Shown piece by piece: positions 11,444-21,902 of a stretch of DNA of 64,000 nt; the first letter of the stretch is position 1, and every line of letters starts with the position of its first letter. The DNA comes from Eurosta solidaginis. Its lineage: Eukaryota > Arthropoda > Insecta > Diptera > Tephritidae. The DNA lies in the NCBI RefSeq assembly GCF_040869045.1, contig NC_090319.1, positions 46,844,779 to 46,908,778 on the forward strand, read 5' to 3'. Position numbers and translations under genes: made by a program. The notes below the pieces were generated by a model. It worked only from the letters and a program-made list of their open reading frames with translations, was not told the DNA's origin and made no database searches.

Positions 11444-12203
11444 TCAATAAGGACTTAAAATTCCTTTGATAATGGTGAACGGAGTTCCATGAACGCGTCT
11501 AGCAGATGAGAGAAAGTTATTCTGCGGTACAATCAGATCATAAAAACGAAAAGACCTAGGAAATATTAGATTTTCATAGAGATAACTAGGCGACTTATCC
11601 TTTATAAGGTGAAAGAGAAACATGCAATTTCTAACTTTTAGGTGTTCACAGTGTTCACACTCCAAAAGGCTTCTCCTCCAGGCAAAAATATGCACAAATC
11701 TCGTAATTCCGAAGACTTAGCGCGTAACATGGTTGAAAGCCACATCCAATTTGTGTGCAAACTGAGGGTCTAACTTATTATACACGAGATCAGATTATGA
11801 AATTGTAGGCATTATAAGTTGAGTGGTAAGTGTTCGCCTTATGCTAGCCGGTGTATATGTGGCGGACATCCAAAAACTCTTTAGGGTATAGTATATCCTG
11901 CCAACAGCAGAGCTTATATGATCCATGCAGGTAAGGTCAGTTTTAATGGCAAAACCTAGGTTAGTAACTTTCGAGAGAGTTTTAATAACTCGATCCGTGC
12001 GAGAATTTTTTTACTTATTGGCAAAAAGGATAAATAGAAGGGTCCCAGAATGAACCCCTGGGGAACACCAGACGACAGTGGACGGTACATAGGCAGTTTC
12101 AGGTCAACCTTAATACGCTGCATAAGTTACACAGCAGATGAGCTAAATCCAAAGTGATTTTGCAGTTTAAGACAAAGAAGGTTAGGTTCAATAGAGTCAA
12201 AAG
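11444..12203 (-). pseudogene. Jockey-like LINE, family A, 3' half
   Basis: Minus-strand continuation of the RT that begins at 13446-13990. It resumes with AFDSIEPNLLCLKL (RT motif A, ~12200-12160). SSGVPQGFILGPFYLSF (motif B, ~12090-12040) follows, then a decayed middle and a C-terminal tail FLFHLIKDKSPSYLYENL (~11610-11560) of the sort found at the end of Jockey/CR1-type ORF2. Stops and frameshifts are frequent. It is separated from its 5' half by the LINE-B insertion at 12204-13440. Confidence 0.8.
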
Positions 12204-13440
12204 CACAGGTTAGGTTAAGTTAGGTTAGGTTGGGTGGTAGCTTCCTGATAGGGGAAACTCACTTGGACAACATGAAGGTCCGTTGTGATACCACATATAA
12301 TAAACTATAATAACGGTGACGTAGATATAACTACTTAGAGAATCGTTGGGTAGTAACGATAAAGTTCCGAATGATCCCGATCCCAACCTTGGATAGCTCC
12401 TCGGGAGATCCAAGTGAGTCGCGACCGAAATACTTTCGCCTAGTTCTAGCAAAAGCTGGGCAATCAAGCATAAAGTGATTTGGTGATTACACCTCATCAT
12501 CCTCCATATAGCTGCAGCAGGATGGACTTTCCAATATATTGAGACGTACCGCATGGATACCCATGGGACAGTGCCCTGTAAAAACCCCAATGACCGTTGA
12601 TAGGTGAGCCTAAATGAACCCAATTATTTCAGCAGACCTCCTGCCATCCACTTTCGGCCAGAAAGATCTTACTACCCTGCAAGACGTTGTGTCCGCCCAA
12701 CGTTTGCTGAGCTGACTCGAGGCCCAGCTATGGAAGAGCAATCCACAGGTGGCTAGCGGGATCCCGAAATCCCTACAGCCATCTTCATCCGGTTCAGTTG
12801 TACCGATTCGGGCTAAGAGATCCGCTTGACAGTTACCCGGAATATCACTATGGCCCGGGACCCAGATAATCTTAATGGTAAAATAATTCAATGCAATCGC
12901 AAGTGAGGTCAGGTAATCCCAAACCACCCTCGATCGCACTGTAGTTGAGCTCAAGGCCTTTATAGCCACTTAGCTATAAGAGTAGATGTTAAACCCCCTA
13001 ACCCCAGTAGCACTGGATAGCATTTCATCCACCGCATCGCAGCAACTTCCGCTTGGAATTCACTGCAGTGATCAGCCAACTTAAACTTGCGGCTTACATT
13101 TAGCTCTTGAAAAAAGACCCCCCCGCCAACCTTTCCGTCCAACTTCGACCCATCCGTGAACAGGTTAACCTGTCCCATGCCCCAGATAATTTCTCTTCCC
13201 CACTCCTCCCTCGGGGGAATGACTGGGGTGAAGGTTGCATAGGGAGCGGTTATCGGCATGCAATATTCCGTCCTGTCCCGGATAAAGTCGAAACTAGTAA
13301 GAAGGCTAGAGTGTCAAAAATCAGAAAGCATATAGCCCATATCACGAAGCCTAACCAACTACCGGGCCGTGGCTGCCTTTCGCGCAATACCTACTGGATG
13401 TATATTCAGCATGACATTCAGTGCCAAGGTAGGTGTCAGC
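12204..13440 (-). pseudogene. RNase H LINE, family B copy 2, inserted in LINE-A
   Basis: 5'-truncated copy. VNLFTDGSKLDGKVGGGVFF (~13180-13120) is the first RNase H block. HCSEFQAEVAAMRW (~13070-13030) carries the second, and IIWVPGHSDIPGNCQADLLAR (~12880-12820) the fourth. FWPKVDGRRSAEIIGFI and a degenerate terminal Cys region follow. Frames break at ~12965 and ~12610. The 3' end (12206-12232) is a GGTTAGGTTAAGTTAGGTT tail. AGCACAGG is present at both flanks (12202-12209 and 13438-13445) and looks like the target duplication. Confidence 0.85.
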
Positions 13441-13445
13441 ACAGG

Positions 13446-13990
13446 AACGTCAGATATTTTTTGTCAAAAGCAATTTTAATGTCATCAAGTATTTTTATCA
13501 TTGCTGTGGAGCAGCTGTGTTTAGCTCTAAACCAAGACGAGAAATTCGATAAAAGATTCATTGACATGAGAGTAAATTTGCTCAGACATTATTGATTCAG
13601 CAACTTTCGGCAAGGCCGGAAGTATACTAATACGTCGGAAGTCACTGGGCGTAGCAGCAGATTTGTTTTTGGCCACAGGAATCACATCGGCATATTTCCA
13701 CGCACTAGGCAAGCGAGACGTTGTAAAACTGTGGTTAATTATGTGCGTAAGTCTAGGTAAGATATACGGTAAAATAACTTATAAGCATTTGATGGGGATG
13801 CCATCTTCACCAATAGCATTGGACCGTATTCAATACAAATTTTCTCCACATCATGCGCGGTAACTACACGGAAATCAAACATTCGACTAGGTAGAATAAC
13901 ATCACAGTAGGCGAGGCCAAAAATGAACGCGAACAAGGCGCTAGGGAAGGGAAACCTTGCACAAACGCTTTATTCAGGGTATCAGGGTCG
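13446..13990 (-). pseudogene. Jockey-like LINE, family A, RT 5' part
   Basis: Minus-strand RT text. WKYADVIPVAKNKSAATPSDFRRISILPALPKVAESIM (given here as two well-known blocks: the VIPV block and the DFRRISILP block) lies at ~13705-13590. The segment then runs on through NESFIEFLVL into STAMIKILDDIKIAFDK (~13520-13470), just before the LINE-B junction. This matches the order expected before motif A, which resumes at 12203. Upstream (13720-13990) the frame is broken but still shows the conserved-region style of a LINE RT. Confidence 0.8.
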
Positions 13991-14138
13991 AGGGTACAGA
14001 CGGAGTTATCACTAACATGCACATGCAGGTAGGTAGGTAGGTAGGTTGAACTGGCCGGTCCATGAGGACCTCACATAGACTGATTGAGTCCGTAGTGTTA
14101 CCATAAGTTTGTTTTAACGACCAAACTGAAAAACCCTA

Positions 14139-14855
14139 TCAAAAACCAGGACCTATGTTATAAAATAGCTCCGTCCTCTTGGCAAATACTAGAAGCTTCC
14201 TAGGACTTAAGCCACTTGCTGCTTCTAGATCTGACAGCTGTATCACTCCTAATAGCTGGAGTCTTAGCCTGGCAAGTGCAGGGCACGAGCACAGAACGTG
14301 CTCGATGGTTTCCTCCTCCAACCCGCACTTCCTACATCTGCTATCACTGACCAATCCTAATTTAAAGGCATGTGACGCCAGAAGGCAGTGTCCAGTCAGA
14401 ATACCCGTCATGAGTCTACAGTCCTCTCTTTTTAATGATAGAGGCAACGGCGTTAGTCTAAGGTTGTAAGACCTACACATAATCTTCGACACTTTACAGC
14501 CCCGCGCTTGAACCCACGCCTTTTCTGCTTGGTCTATCATGTGCACCTCTCGCCTTCGCTTAATCTCGCCCAATCTAATTTGGACGTCTACGGAGCAAGC
14601 TTCAAGGGATGCGCCCTTTTTAGCTAATTCGTCCGCTTTTTCATTCCCATCTATTCCCATATGCCCTGGGACCCAAAATAGATGTATGCCTCTCCCTGTC
14701 GCGATTCTATCCAGAAACTGCTTACACTTTAACACGCCTTTAGATGCTCTGCTATGTGAGATTATTGCCTTAATTGCTCCTTGACTGTCAATATAAAAGT
14801 TAGCACGGTTGCAGCTTAAGCTATGCTCTGAGAGGGCGATAGGCCCCACGTACAC
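14139..14855 (-). CDS. LINE-C RNase H C-terminal part and zinc-binding tail
   Basis: A 238-residue frame. YIDSQGAIKAIISHSRAS (~21-40) holds an RNase H acidic residue, and IHLFWVPGHMGIDGNEKADELAKKGA (two adjoining blocks, ~57-82) holds the His and last Asp. RLMTGILTGHCLLASHAFKLG and the CRKC...EETIEHVLCSCP tail follow at ~140-185. The segment before residue ~15 is not normal RNase H, because of the deletion at about 14845, so the first catalytic Asp (TDGS block) is absent. Confidence 0.85.
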   Translation of the reverse strand: MYVGPIALSEHSLSCNRANFYIDSQGAIKAIISHSRASKGVLKCKQFLDRIATGRGIHLFWVPGHMGIDGNEKADELAKKGASLEACSVDVQIRLGEIKRRREVHMIDQAEKAWVQARGCKVSKIMCRSYNLRLTPLPLSLKREDCRLMTGILTGHCLLASHAFKLGLVSDSRCRKCGLEEETIEHVLCSCPALARLRLQLLGVIQLSDLEAASGLSPRKLLVFAKRTELFYNIGPGF

Positions 14856-15049
14856 CCCAGCATTGTTTTACATGCGCAGAGTGCCGTTGAGGTCTTCCTG
14901 ACCCTCTCCTCCACGTTGAGCTTCCATGACACCTTACTGTCTAGGATGATTCGTAGATATTTTGTGCAAGGTTTCTCCTGTAAGGTCACCCCTCGAATTT
15001 GGGACCTTGTACCTCTTTGTAAACAAGACCATATCCATCTTCTCCGCAT
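14816..15049 (-). pseudogene. LINE-C RT thumb segment ending at an internal deletion
   Basis: Encodes RGVTLQEKPCTKYLRIILDS and KLNVEERVRKTSTALCACKTML, the usual block after RT motif D. It stops at GCTWGLSPS and then runs directly into late RNase H sequence. Family copies normally have an RT thumb (TAVVRPIL-type) and the first RNase H acidic block between these, so about 400 bp or more appear deleted here. Confidence 0.7.
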
Positions 15050-15139
15050 TGACTTTCAACCCGACATTAGATGCCCAGGTATGAATATCCCGAAGCGCCC
15101 GATCCATCAAAGAACTAATCGTTGGAAGGAACTTTCCAC

Positions 15140-15388
15140 TTATGACAATTGCAACGTCATCTGCGTAGCCATAAGTTTTACGGGTCCCTCATCGAATTGC
15201 CTGAGCAGTTGGTTGATGACCAGTGTCCACAGCAGAGGTGATAGCACCCCTCCCTGCGGCGTGCCCCTGTCCACTGATTTCGTGGCCTCGTACAATCCCC
15301 ATTGTGATGTAATCTTTCTGCAATTTAACATGCAGCCGATCCATCTGATTAAGGCAGGATGTACTTCAATGTAATTAAGACCATCCAT
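15140..15388 (-). pseudogene. LINE-C RT motif B segment
   Basis: Continues the RT after a break near 15400-15480. It encodes HPALIRWIGCMLNCRKI and then DRGTPQGGVLSPLLWTLVIN (RT motif B, PQGGVLSPLLW). The motif C region follows in a broken frame: YADDVAIVI-like coding is readable from ~15172 to 15146 after a frameshift. Confidence 0.8.
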
Positions 15389-15480
15389 AATCGCCCATTT
15401 TGCAGCATTATTGAAAGCCCCGGCAATGTCCGAGAAGACTCCTAGAGCATACTCCTTATATTCCAGGGATTTCTCTATGC

Positions 15481-16767
15481 TTATATTACCACCCTATGCA
15501 ATGCGGTGTCTACCGACTTGTCTTTGGTGTACGCATGCTGTGTTGTGGAGAGCAGCTTTTCATCCACGTTGGACTTTATGTACACATCTATCAGCCTCTC
15601 AAAGGTTTTGAGAAGAAATGATGTTAAGCTAATGGGTCTATAGTCTTTGGGATACACGTGACCGATCTTCCCCGCCTTTGGTAGAAAAGCTACACGAGCA
15701 GTTCTCCAAGAGTGCGGTACATGATTCAGTCTTATGCACCCATCGAATATTATTTTAAGCCATTCCACGACCGCCCTACTTGAGACTTGTAGCATGGCCG
15801 GGAATATATCATCTCGGCCCGGCGATTTAAACTTAGAAACCGTCTTCACTGCCCACTCGATCTTGGTATCGGTCACCAATCCCGGCACCACTAGCTCCGT
15901 GATCGAAGTGTGAGTGATGTCTGCTGGTTCTTCTAAACCGTCCCCCGATGGGAAATGTGTATCGAGAAGCACCTCAAGGGATTCCTCACTATCACGTGAC
16001 CATTCCCCGTTCTCTTTCTTTATTAGTCCCTGGACTATGTTTCCCTTTGCTAGGACTTTTTTCAACCGTGCTGTTTCACTGGAGCACTCTATGTCCGTAC
16101 AGAAACTTTTCCATGAGTTTCTCTTCGCCCTGATAATTTCACGCTTGTAGATCCTCAGTAGATCCCTGTACTCGTACCGACACGCTTCGCTTTCTGCGGT
16201 CTTTGCGAGTTTAAACATTTCTTTTACCTGTCTTCTTAGAAGACTCAGCTCATTACTCCACCATGGCGGATTTGCTTTTCTTCTGAATCTTCTTAGAGGG
16301 CAAGCTCTGTTATACGCAGTCATAAGCGTCCTTGTTAGGAATTCATTCGACTCCTCCAGTTCCTCTACATTAGCAACCTCTTTGGGTTGTTCCAGTTTTG
16401 TTTCTACATGTTTCTGGAATTTAGTCCAATTCGTTGCCCTAGGGTTTCTAAAGGTTCCTCCCTTTTCTACCCTCTTTAGTGGGATGCTGAAGCTTATATA
16501 CGCATGGTCGGATAAGGATGGTCTATTAAGAACCATCCAATCATACCTTGATATATCACGCTCGGAGCTCAATGTAATATCCAGAACATTGCTGGATGTT
16601 GGACCAATGTATGTAGGAACATTTCCCCTGTAGGCTATCTGCAAATTGGTTTGCAGGATGTAACAAAATAGAGATTCGCCTCTCTCGTTCGTATCTGCTC
16701 CTCCCCACGCATTGTGGTGCACATTTGCATCTGCGCCTATGACCAACCGCCCTTTGCGGCCTTCCAT
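15481..16767 (-). CDS. LINE-C ORF2 5' part: APE endonuclease C-terminus and RT start
   Basis: A 428-residue open frame. Residues ~10-110 are the C-terminal half of an APE-type endonuclease: IGADANVHHNAWGG, SNVLDITLS and the terminal SDHAYISF (the conserved SDH motif). A basic linker follows (RRFRRKANPPWWSNELS ~165-180), with a LRIYKREIIRAKRNSW helix. The RT begins at ~320 with KFKSPGRDDIFPAMLQ, then PHSWRTARVAFLPKAGK and YRPISLTSFLLKTFERLI, and ends in HAYTKDKSVDTALHRVV, just before motif A. The true start of ORF2 is lost by 5' truncation; the ATG used here is internal. Confidence 0.85.
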   Translation of the reverse strand: MEGRKGRLVIGADANVHHNAWGGADTNERGESLFCYILQTNLQIAYRGNVPTYIGPTSSNVLDITLSSERDISRYDWMVLNRPSLSDHAYISFSIPLKRVEKGGTFRNPRATNWTKFQKHVETKLEQPKEVANVEELEESNEFLTRTLMTAYNRACPLRRFRRKANPPWWSNELSLLRRQVKEMFKLAKTAESEACRYEYRDLLRIYKREIIRAKRNSWKSFCTDIECSSETARLKKVLAKGNIVQGLIKKENGEWSRDSEESLEVLLDTHFPSGDGLEEPADITHTSITELVVPGLVTDTKIEWAVKTVSKFKSPGRDDIFPAMLQVSSRAVVEWLKIIFDGCIRLNHVPHSWRTARVAFLPKAGKIGHVYPKDYRPISLTSFLLKTFERLIDVYIKSNVDEKLLSTTQHAYTKDKSVDTALHRVVI

Positions 16768-16775
16768 GCAGGGCT

Positions 16776-17828
16776 TTTAGCGAAATAATTCCTCTTTTGA
16801 TGCCTTATGGTTAATGTGGTTTCTTTTCTTACTAATCTAAATGTATTCCAATTCGTTTCCGTCTATTTCATTTGCCACTTACAGTAAGCATTATTTCGCT
16901 TTTTAATAGCCGCCCGTACCAGGTTATTAAACTAGGGACAATATAACGATCTGCTTTCTGCGGTTTTGGTTGGCACATGATGTATTCCCATCTACATAAT
17001 TGTATTATTAAGAAACGAAAGTTTTTCGTTTACCGAACTGAAACCCCAACAAACAGAAAAGTTGATATCAGCAAAGTCATTAAAAAGGATATTAATATCT
17101 AAGACGCGATAATCAAAATAACTATACGCACGAACAGAGCTAATGTCGTAGTCAAGTGAAATGTCAAGTTATTAAAACTAACTATTTCGCCTTGTATTCC
17201 ATACCAATCGCACTATGCTTGTTTATTATACTGAAGGTCTCAGGACCACGCATTGGCGTAACAAACCAATCGAGTTATGAAACGCTTGGCAGCAAAAATC
17301 ATTATAAGCCACAAAAACTGATAACAATAAGTTTATAGAATAAATTTTTTATATCGCAACAGAAATAAAAGAAAAAGCTTGGATCATTATTGTTATTGGT
17401 TAAAGATACCGTGGCGTATGAGTAACAAAATAAAAGTGTGAGTACCAAGTACTCGTACAGTTCCATGTATGTATGTGTATCTAAACATAACGTATAGAAA
17501 ACTGAATACGATTTTTAAGTGAACTAGAGCTCACAGATGTGAATGAAAGATGATGATGCATCCAAGAAGGTATTTTTATTGAAACCCGCCTACGAAAGCT
17601 AAGGAACAGGGCGACACTAATTAGCACATTGAATAAGCGACTGTTGCGACTTGTTGGCGGTCAAAGTCGTTGAAACGGAAAGTAAAACAACAGCAAAAAA
17701 AGCTTAAACATATACAAATAATTTCGTGCTTTTTGGGAAGAGATTCGTTGGCTTCTTATCAGTAAGAACCGAAACAAACAAGTATTTGATTGACTATAGA
17801 TAGTGAATTATTATCTTCGATTTATGGG
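16776..17828. other. Gene-free interval
   Basis: No recognisable coding region, RNA gene or repeat end. AT-rich single-copy-looking sequence. Confidence 0.5.
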
Positions 17829-19189
17829 CAGTGTTGCGGGAATTTTTTCAGAAAAAAAGCTAGATGGACAAAACTAAAAACCAAAAAAGCTAAAAGCAGA
17901 TTTTTAAGGCTAGGAAAAAAGCTTAAAGTCCAAGGAGACTTTCCATGCGTTTCGTAAATTTTTTTTTTCATAAAAGACATAACAGAATATAAAATTAAAA
18001 CTAATTTTTACTCCAATTTCATAAAAAATAAAAAAAAATAACTTAAAGATGCTATCTGTGTTTCAACTTAAAATGGAGCGTCTTATAATAAGGCCTGGTG
18101 TATGTAACTAAGCCTTATTTTCTATGCTCCATAAGCCTGATAATAAAATTTGTTATATTCTACTTTATGGCTTATAATCATTCTATCTTCTTAGTTAATA
18201 TTGGCTATAAGCCTTACACATAACGGTATCTCTCAAATAAATAGTATACCTGTTGATATAGATAAAGAAAAATCACGAGTTATCCTAATCGTGTGAATGC
18301 AACTTGCAACGGGTCGAGTCCGTTGTTTAAGGCAGCATATATCTATGTATCACTGTATAGCTCTTTTTTCTACAATTCGTCTCGGAAACAGTTTCGAAGC
18401 AGATGAAACAGCCAATCGAATCGAGTGGCGAATACACGGAACGATAACGATATTAGGTTGCTGTTACTAAGCCTCTATTTCTGCCTACCATAATACAAGC
18501 ATTATCTGATCCCATTGTGAATTCATACAAGTGGCGAATGTTTGATAAAAACGTTCACAATAGTAAACAACCTCGATCACCTGCTAAAGCCCTGTTCGAT
18601 TACATAAATTATTTGCTCATTAGTGTTTTTCAAACATTTTTGTAGACCACAGATATAGTGCATTATTTGCATATTTTAAAATGCTTGCTAAACTGGCTGC
18701 TCACATTAATCTATTAACTAGATTTTAGAAATGAATATTAATATGTAGTCAGATTTTCTGTATACACATTTAAAATAAAATCTCATTTAAAACACAAATG
18801 GGCAACTCATGGCACTTCAAATTAATTTTCGTGGGTAAAAGAAATCTTTCTTCCATTTTCTGGCCATTCGCGACAGCCGTTCTCCCTGTCAGCTATTATT
18901 TGACAGGTAGGTATGGCAATGGAAGAATAGCAAGATTTTTCACTTGTATGTATTCACAATCTGATATTGCCCCTCAAATTTTCAAAATGTATCACGAATT
19001 CATTCAATGTTCTTTAAATTGAATCTACACCAAACTTTGTATCTAGATTTTCCAAAATTTTGAAAAATAGCAAAGAGAGCTAAAAACATTTTTGAAAAAA
19101 GCTGAAAAAATGCTTAAAGCTAAATCGCAATTTTAGCTAGACGGAGAAAAGCTAAACCTTGTTTGAAAAAAGCTAAACTTGCAACACTG
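17829..19189. mobile_element. hAT-type non-autonomous element
   Basis: About 1.36 kb bounded by CAGTGTTGC at the left and its complement GCAACACTG at the right. Subterminal AAAAAGCTA / TAGCTTTTT repeats occur on both sides (17860-17930 and 19060-19180). CAGTGTTGC is a typical hAT-superfamily terminus. The 8 bp next to the ends (TTTATGGG and GTTATCAG) match at 5 of 8 positions, which would be a decayed duplication at best. No transposase segment is seen inside; the interior is AT-rich with no long frame. Confidence 0.6.
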
Positions 19190-19229
19190 GTTATCAGCTT
19201 CTGATCGTCGATGTGTCGTCGAGTATATT

Positions 19230-19680
19230 TTTAAATTTTATCGTTTTATCTGTTTTATAACAGGATGGTGTAACATCAATTATATATCAATAACACGCCC
19301 GTAAACAAGTTTATTCGAAAATTGAAATCGATAACCATTCGATGTCCAATCGATAAATTTTTGTAAAAAATCGATGAATTACCTATCTCAAATTTCCGAT
19401 AAAAAATTGATTGCTTTGTCCATGTCCATAAAATTCCGATCAATAATAATATTTAATAACCTTTACATAGTAATTCGAAAACTTGTCAATACTCTATCGA
19501 TTACTTTCTAATATCAACTCAAAATCTTTGTAGGAACAAATCGATATTTTTTTGGCAACAAATCAATAACATTATTATAACATGTAAGCAACTTTTCGAT
19601 AAATAATTGCTATATGTCTATGCGGAAACAGTGTGATATTTTTTATAAGCCTTTTTCTGGTAATTTTTTCAAATTTAAAA
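19230..19680. repeat. CGATA-rich field
   Basis: Irregular repetition of AATCGATAA / TTCGATAA / ATCGATA-type words with short AT spacers, without a fixed period. Similar fields are at 49770-49930, 56030-57080, 58380-58620 and 63060-63840. Confidence 0.6.
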
Positions 19681-19968
19681 TGAAACTCGGTTATAGAAAA
19701 AAGGAAGCTTTTCACTTTTTTTGGTCAGTCTAAAGTCATACGCATGTACGTATAAAGGTCACAATACAAATATATATATGCACAAATTTATGCTCATAAA
19801 TGCGTATTTCAACAGCAGATAGGTACTTACTTTTACGAAGGAAAGTAAATTCAAATAAATTTGGATAAGTTATGAAAAATTAAAATGCTTTCAAATTCGA
19901 ATGAGTGCATTGGTTGTATTACTGCAACGCAATAAAGTACATAAATGCATTTGTTAACATCTAATCAT

Positions 19969-20330
19969 GGCGGCCACCGTGGTGTTATGGTAGCATGCTC
20001 CGCCTACCAAACCGAATGCCTTGGGTTCACACCCCGGGCAAAGCAACATCAAAAAGTTAGAAATAAAGTTTTTCAATTAGAAGAAAATTTGTCCAAGCGG
20101 AGTCCCCCTCGGCAGTGCTTGGCAAGCTCTCCGAGTGTATTTCTGCCATGGAAAGCTCTCATTGAAAGCACATCTGCCTCGCAGATGCCGTTCGGAGCTG
20201 GCATAAAACATGTAGGTCCCGTCCGGCCAATTTGTAGGGAAAATCAAGAGGAGCACGACGCAAATTGGAAGAGAAGCTCGGCCTAAAAGCTCTTCGGAGG
20301 TTATCGGGCCTTACAATTATTTATTTATTT
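19969..20330 (+). repeat. tRNA-derived SINE, copy 2
   Basis: Full-length copy with the tRNA-like head (GGCGGCCACCGTGGTGTTAT, then CTTGGGTTCACACCCCGGGC with a good B-box) and the standard body. The tail is CCTTACAATTATTTATTTATT. The flanks AACATCTAATCAT (19956-19968) and AACATATAATCAT (20331-20343) form a 13-bp target duplication with one mismatch, which fixes both ends of the element. Confidence 0.95.
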
Positions 20331-20559
20331 AACATATAATCATTGATCTGATTTTTTGTTTTGTTATATTTTTTAGTTGCATCGAGTTTAACCAAAAAAA
20401 TTGCTTTTGAAAAGGAACACCCTAAATAAAATTGAATTCATATAACCTTAGCTTGAATTAAAATTTTCTGAGCTGGAACTGGAAATTGTGAGCTGGGATC
20501 ATAACTTTCTAAACTTAAACTTAAATTTATGAATTCGAATTCTATTTTTTTATACCAAG

Positions 20560-21475
20560 CTGTACTTTAACTTTGATTGGATAACGGTTGGTTGTACAGG
20601 TATAAAGGAATCGAGATAGATATAGATTTCCATACATCAAAATCATCAGTATCGAAAAAAGTTATATTGAGCCATGTCCTTGCGTCCGTCTGTACATCCA
20701 TCTGCACGTTAACATGATAAATTGAGTAAATATTGAGATATCTTCACCAAATTTGGTACATGAGCTTATCCGGACCCAGAATAGATTGGTATTGAAAAAG
20801 AGCGAAATCGGATGATAAACACGCCCACTTGTTATATATATAACATTCTGTAAAACACAAAAAACCTGATTATTTAGTAAATAATACTCCTAGAATGTTG
20901 AAATTTGACGTGTGGACCGATATTGAAACTCTTGATAAAAATTTGAAAATAATTTTTAAAAGGGACGTGGCACCGCCCACTTGTGTTAAAATCAATTTTA
21001 CAAACATTATCAATCATAAATCAAAAACCGTTAAACCTATCGTAACAAAATTCGGCAAAGAGGTTGCCTTTACTATAAGGAATGCTTTGAAGAAAAATTA
21101 ACGAAATCGGTTAAGGACCACGGCCACTTTTATATAAAAGATTTTTTAAAGGGTCGTGTACGAATAAAATAAGCTGTATCTTTGCAAAATAGAGTTTTAT
21201 ATGAACGGTATTTCATTTCCCAAGTGGATATATAACAGCAAATAGGAAAAAGCAATTTTCTATGTTATGGGAGCCATAACTCAAGAAAAATTAGTTCAGA
21301 CTAGAACCATATGTCTATGTATTATTGCGCAGCCTTGTAACACTATTAGGCACACAAAACAAACAACAACAGCATTTCAAGTGTACAGCTGGGTATGTAA
21401 TGTTCGTTTTCTCTTGAACTTAGACTTCCTTACTTGATAACTTTAATTTTGACTTTCTAAGTTTAAATAGGTTAT
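20560..21475 (-). repeat. Dispersed repeat DR1, shortened copy
   Basis: Inverted relative to the 1-1830 copy. It opens with TATACCAAGCTGTACTTTAACTTTGATTGG-type sequence and GGATAACGGTTGGTTGTACAG. It passes CCATGTCCTTGCGTCCGTC and two CGCCCACTT modules, and ends at CAGCTGGGTATGTAATGTTC followed by CTTAGACTTCCTTACTTG. About 0.9 kb, lacking the 130-bp tandem array. Confidence 0.8.
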
Positions 21476-21532
21476 TTTTTAAAGTTGAACTGGAAATTCT
21501 TAACTTGAATTGATGCCTCTGATCTTAGGTTA

Positions 21533-21632
21533 GGTTAGGTTGAACTGGCCGGTCCATGAGAACCTCACATTGACTGAATGGGTCCGTAGTGTTACCAGAA
21601 GGTTGTTGAAAAACCCTATCAAAAACCAGGAA
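21533..21632 (-). repeat. LINE-C 3' end fragment
   Basis: Only the last ~100 bp of the family: TTAGGTTAGGTTGAACTGGCC, CCTCACATTGACTGAATGGG and AAAACCCTATCAAAAACCAGG. The same order is seen at 14045-14150 and 46630-46750. Extremely 5'-truncated copy with a TTAGG-like tail. Confidence 0.85.
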
Positions 21633-21902
21633 AACTATTTGAATTTCTTTTAGTTTTTAAATTTATTAAAACGTGTTTTATTGAAAGAAAATAAATGATT
21701 GAATTACAACATTTCACTTAAACAACAAAAACAAAAGTAATAGATACATAAATTTGCTTTTTGCAGACGGCAAAGGAATTTGAGTAAGAAAAATATTTTG
21801 TAAGTGTTTTGAAGTTGCAGATTTTGATAAGTTTATTGGCAGGGAACTTCCTTGTGCTCAACTCTTACCAGCTCCAGATACATATTACAAATTTATATAA
21901 AT

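Larger units (their letters stand above)
14030..16775 (-). mobile_element. RNase H LINE, family C, longest copy
   Basis: A 5'-truncated LINE with APE endonuclease, RT and RNase H, oriented on the minus strand. Its 3' end carries the family-specific tail next to a GTAGGTAGGTAGGTAGGTTGAACTGG stretch (14030-14056). Other pieces of the same family lie at 1840-4300, 21533-21632, 26955-27150, 27325-28275, 28280-28520, 32690-33062, 46630-47392 and 60180-60410. It was probably a highly active LINE in this lineage (inference from copy number in 64 kb). RT and RNase H are joined by an internal deletion near 14845. Confidence 0.9.

Noticed and set aside
12204..12232. Interstitial telomere block
   Set aside because: Only about four degenerate units, always at a LINE 3' end; kept as an observation about LINE tails instead.
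15914..16150. Plus-strand frames inside the LINE-C copy
   Set aside because: Antisense shadows of a clear EN-RT coding frame.
20895..21101. 68-residue frame with ordered Lys/Thr-rich text
   Set aside because: Lies in DR1 and is not conserved in the other DR1 copies.
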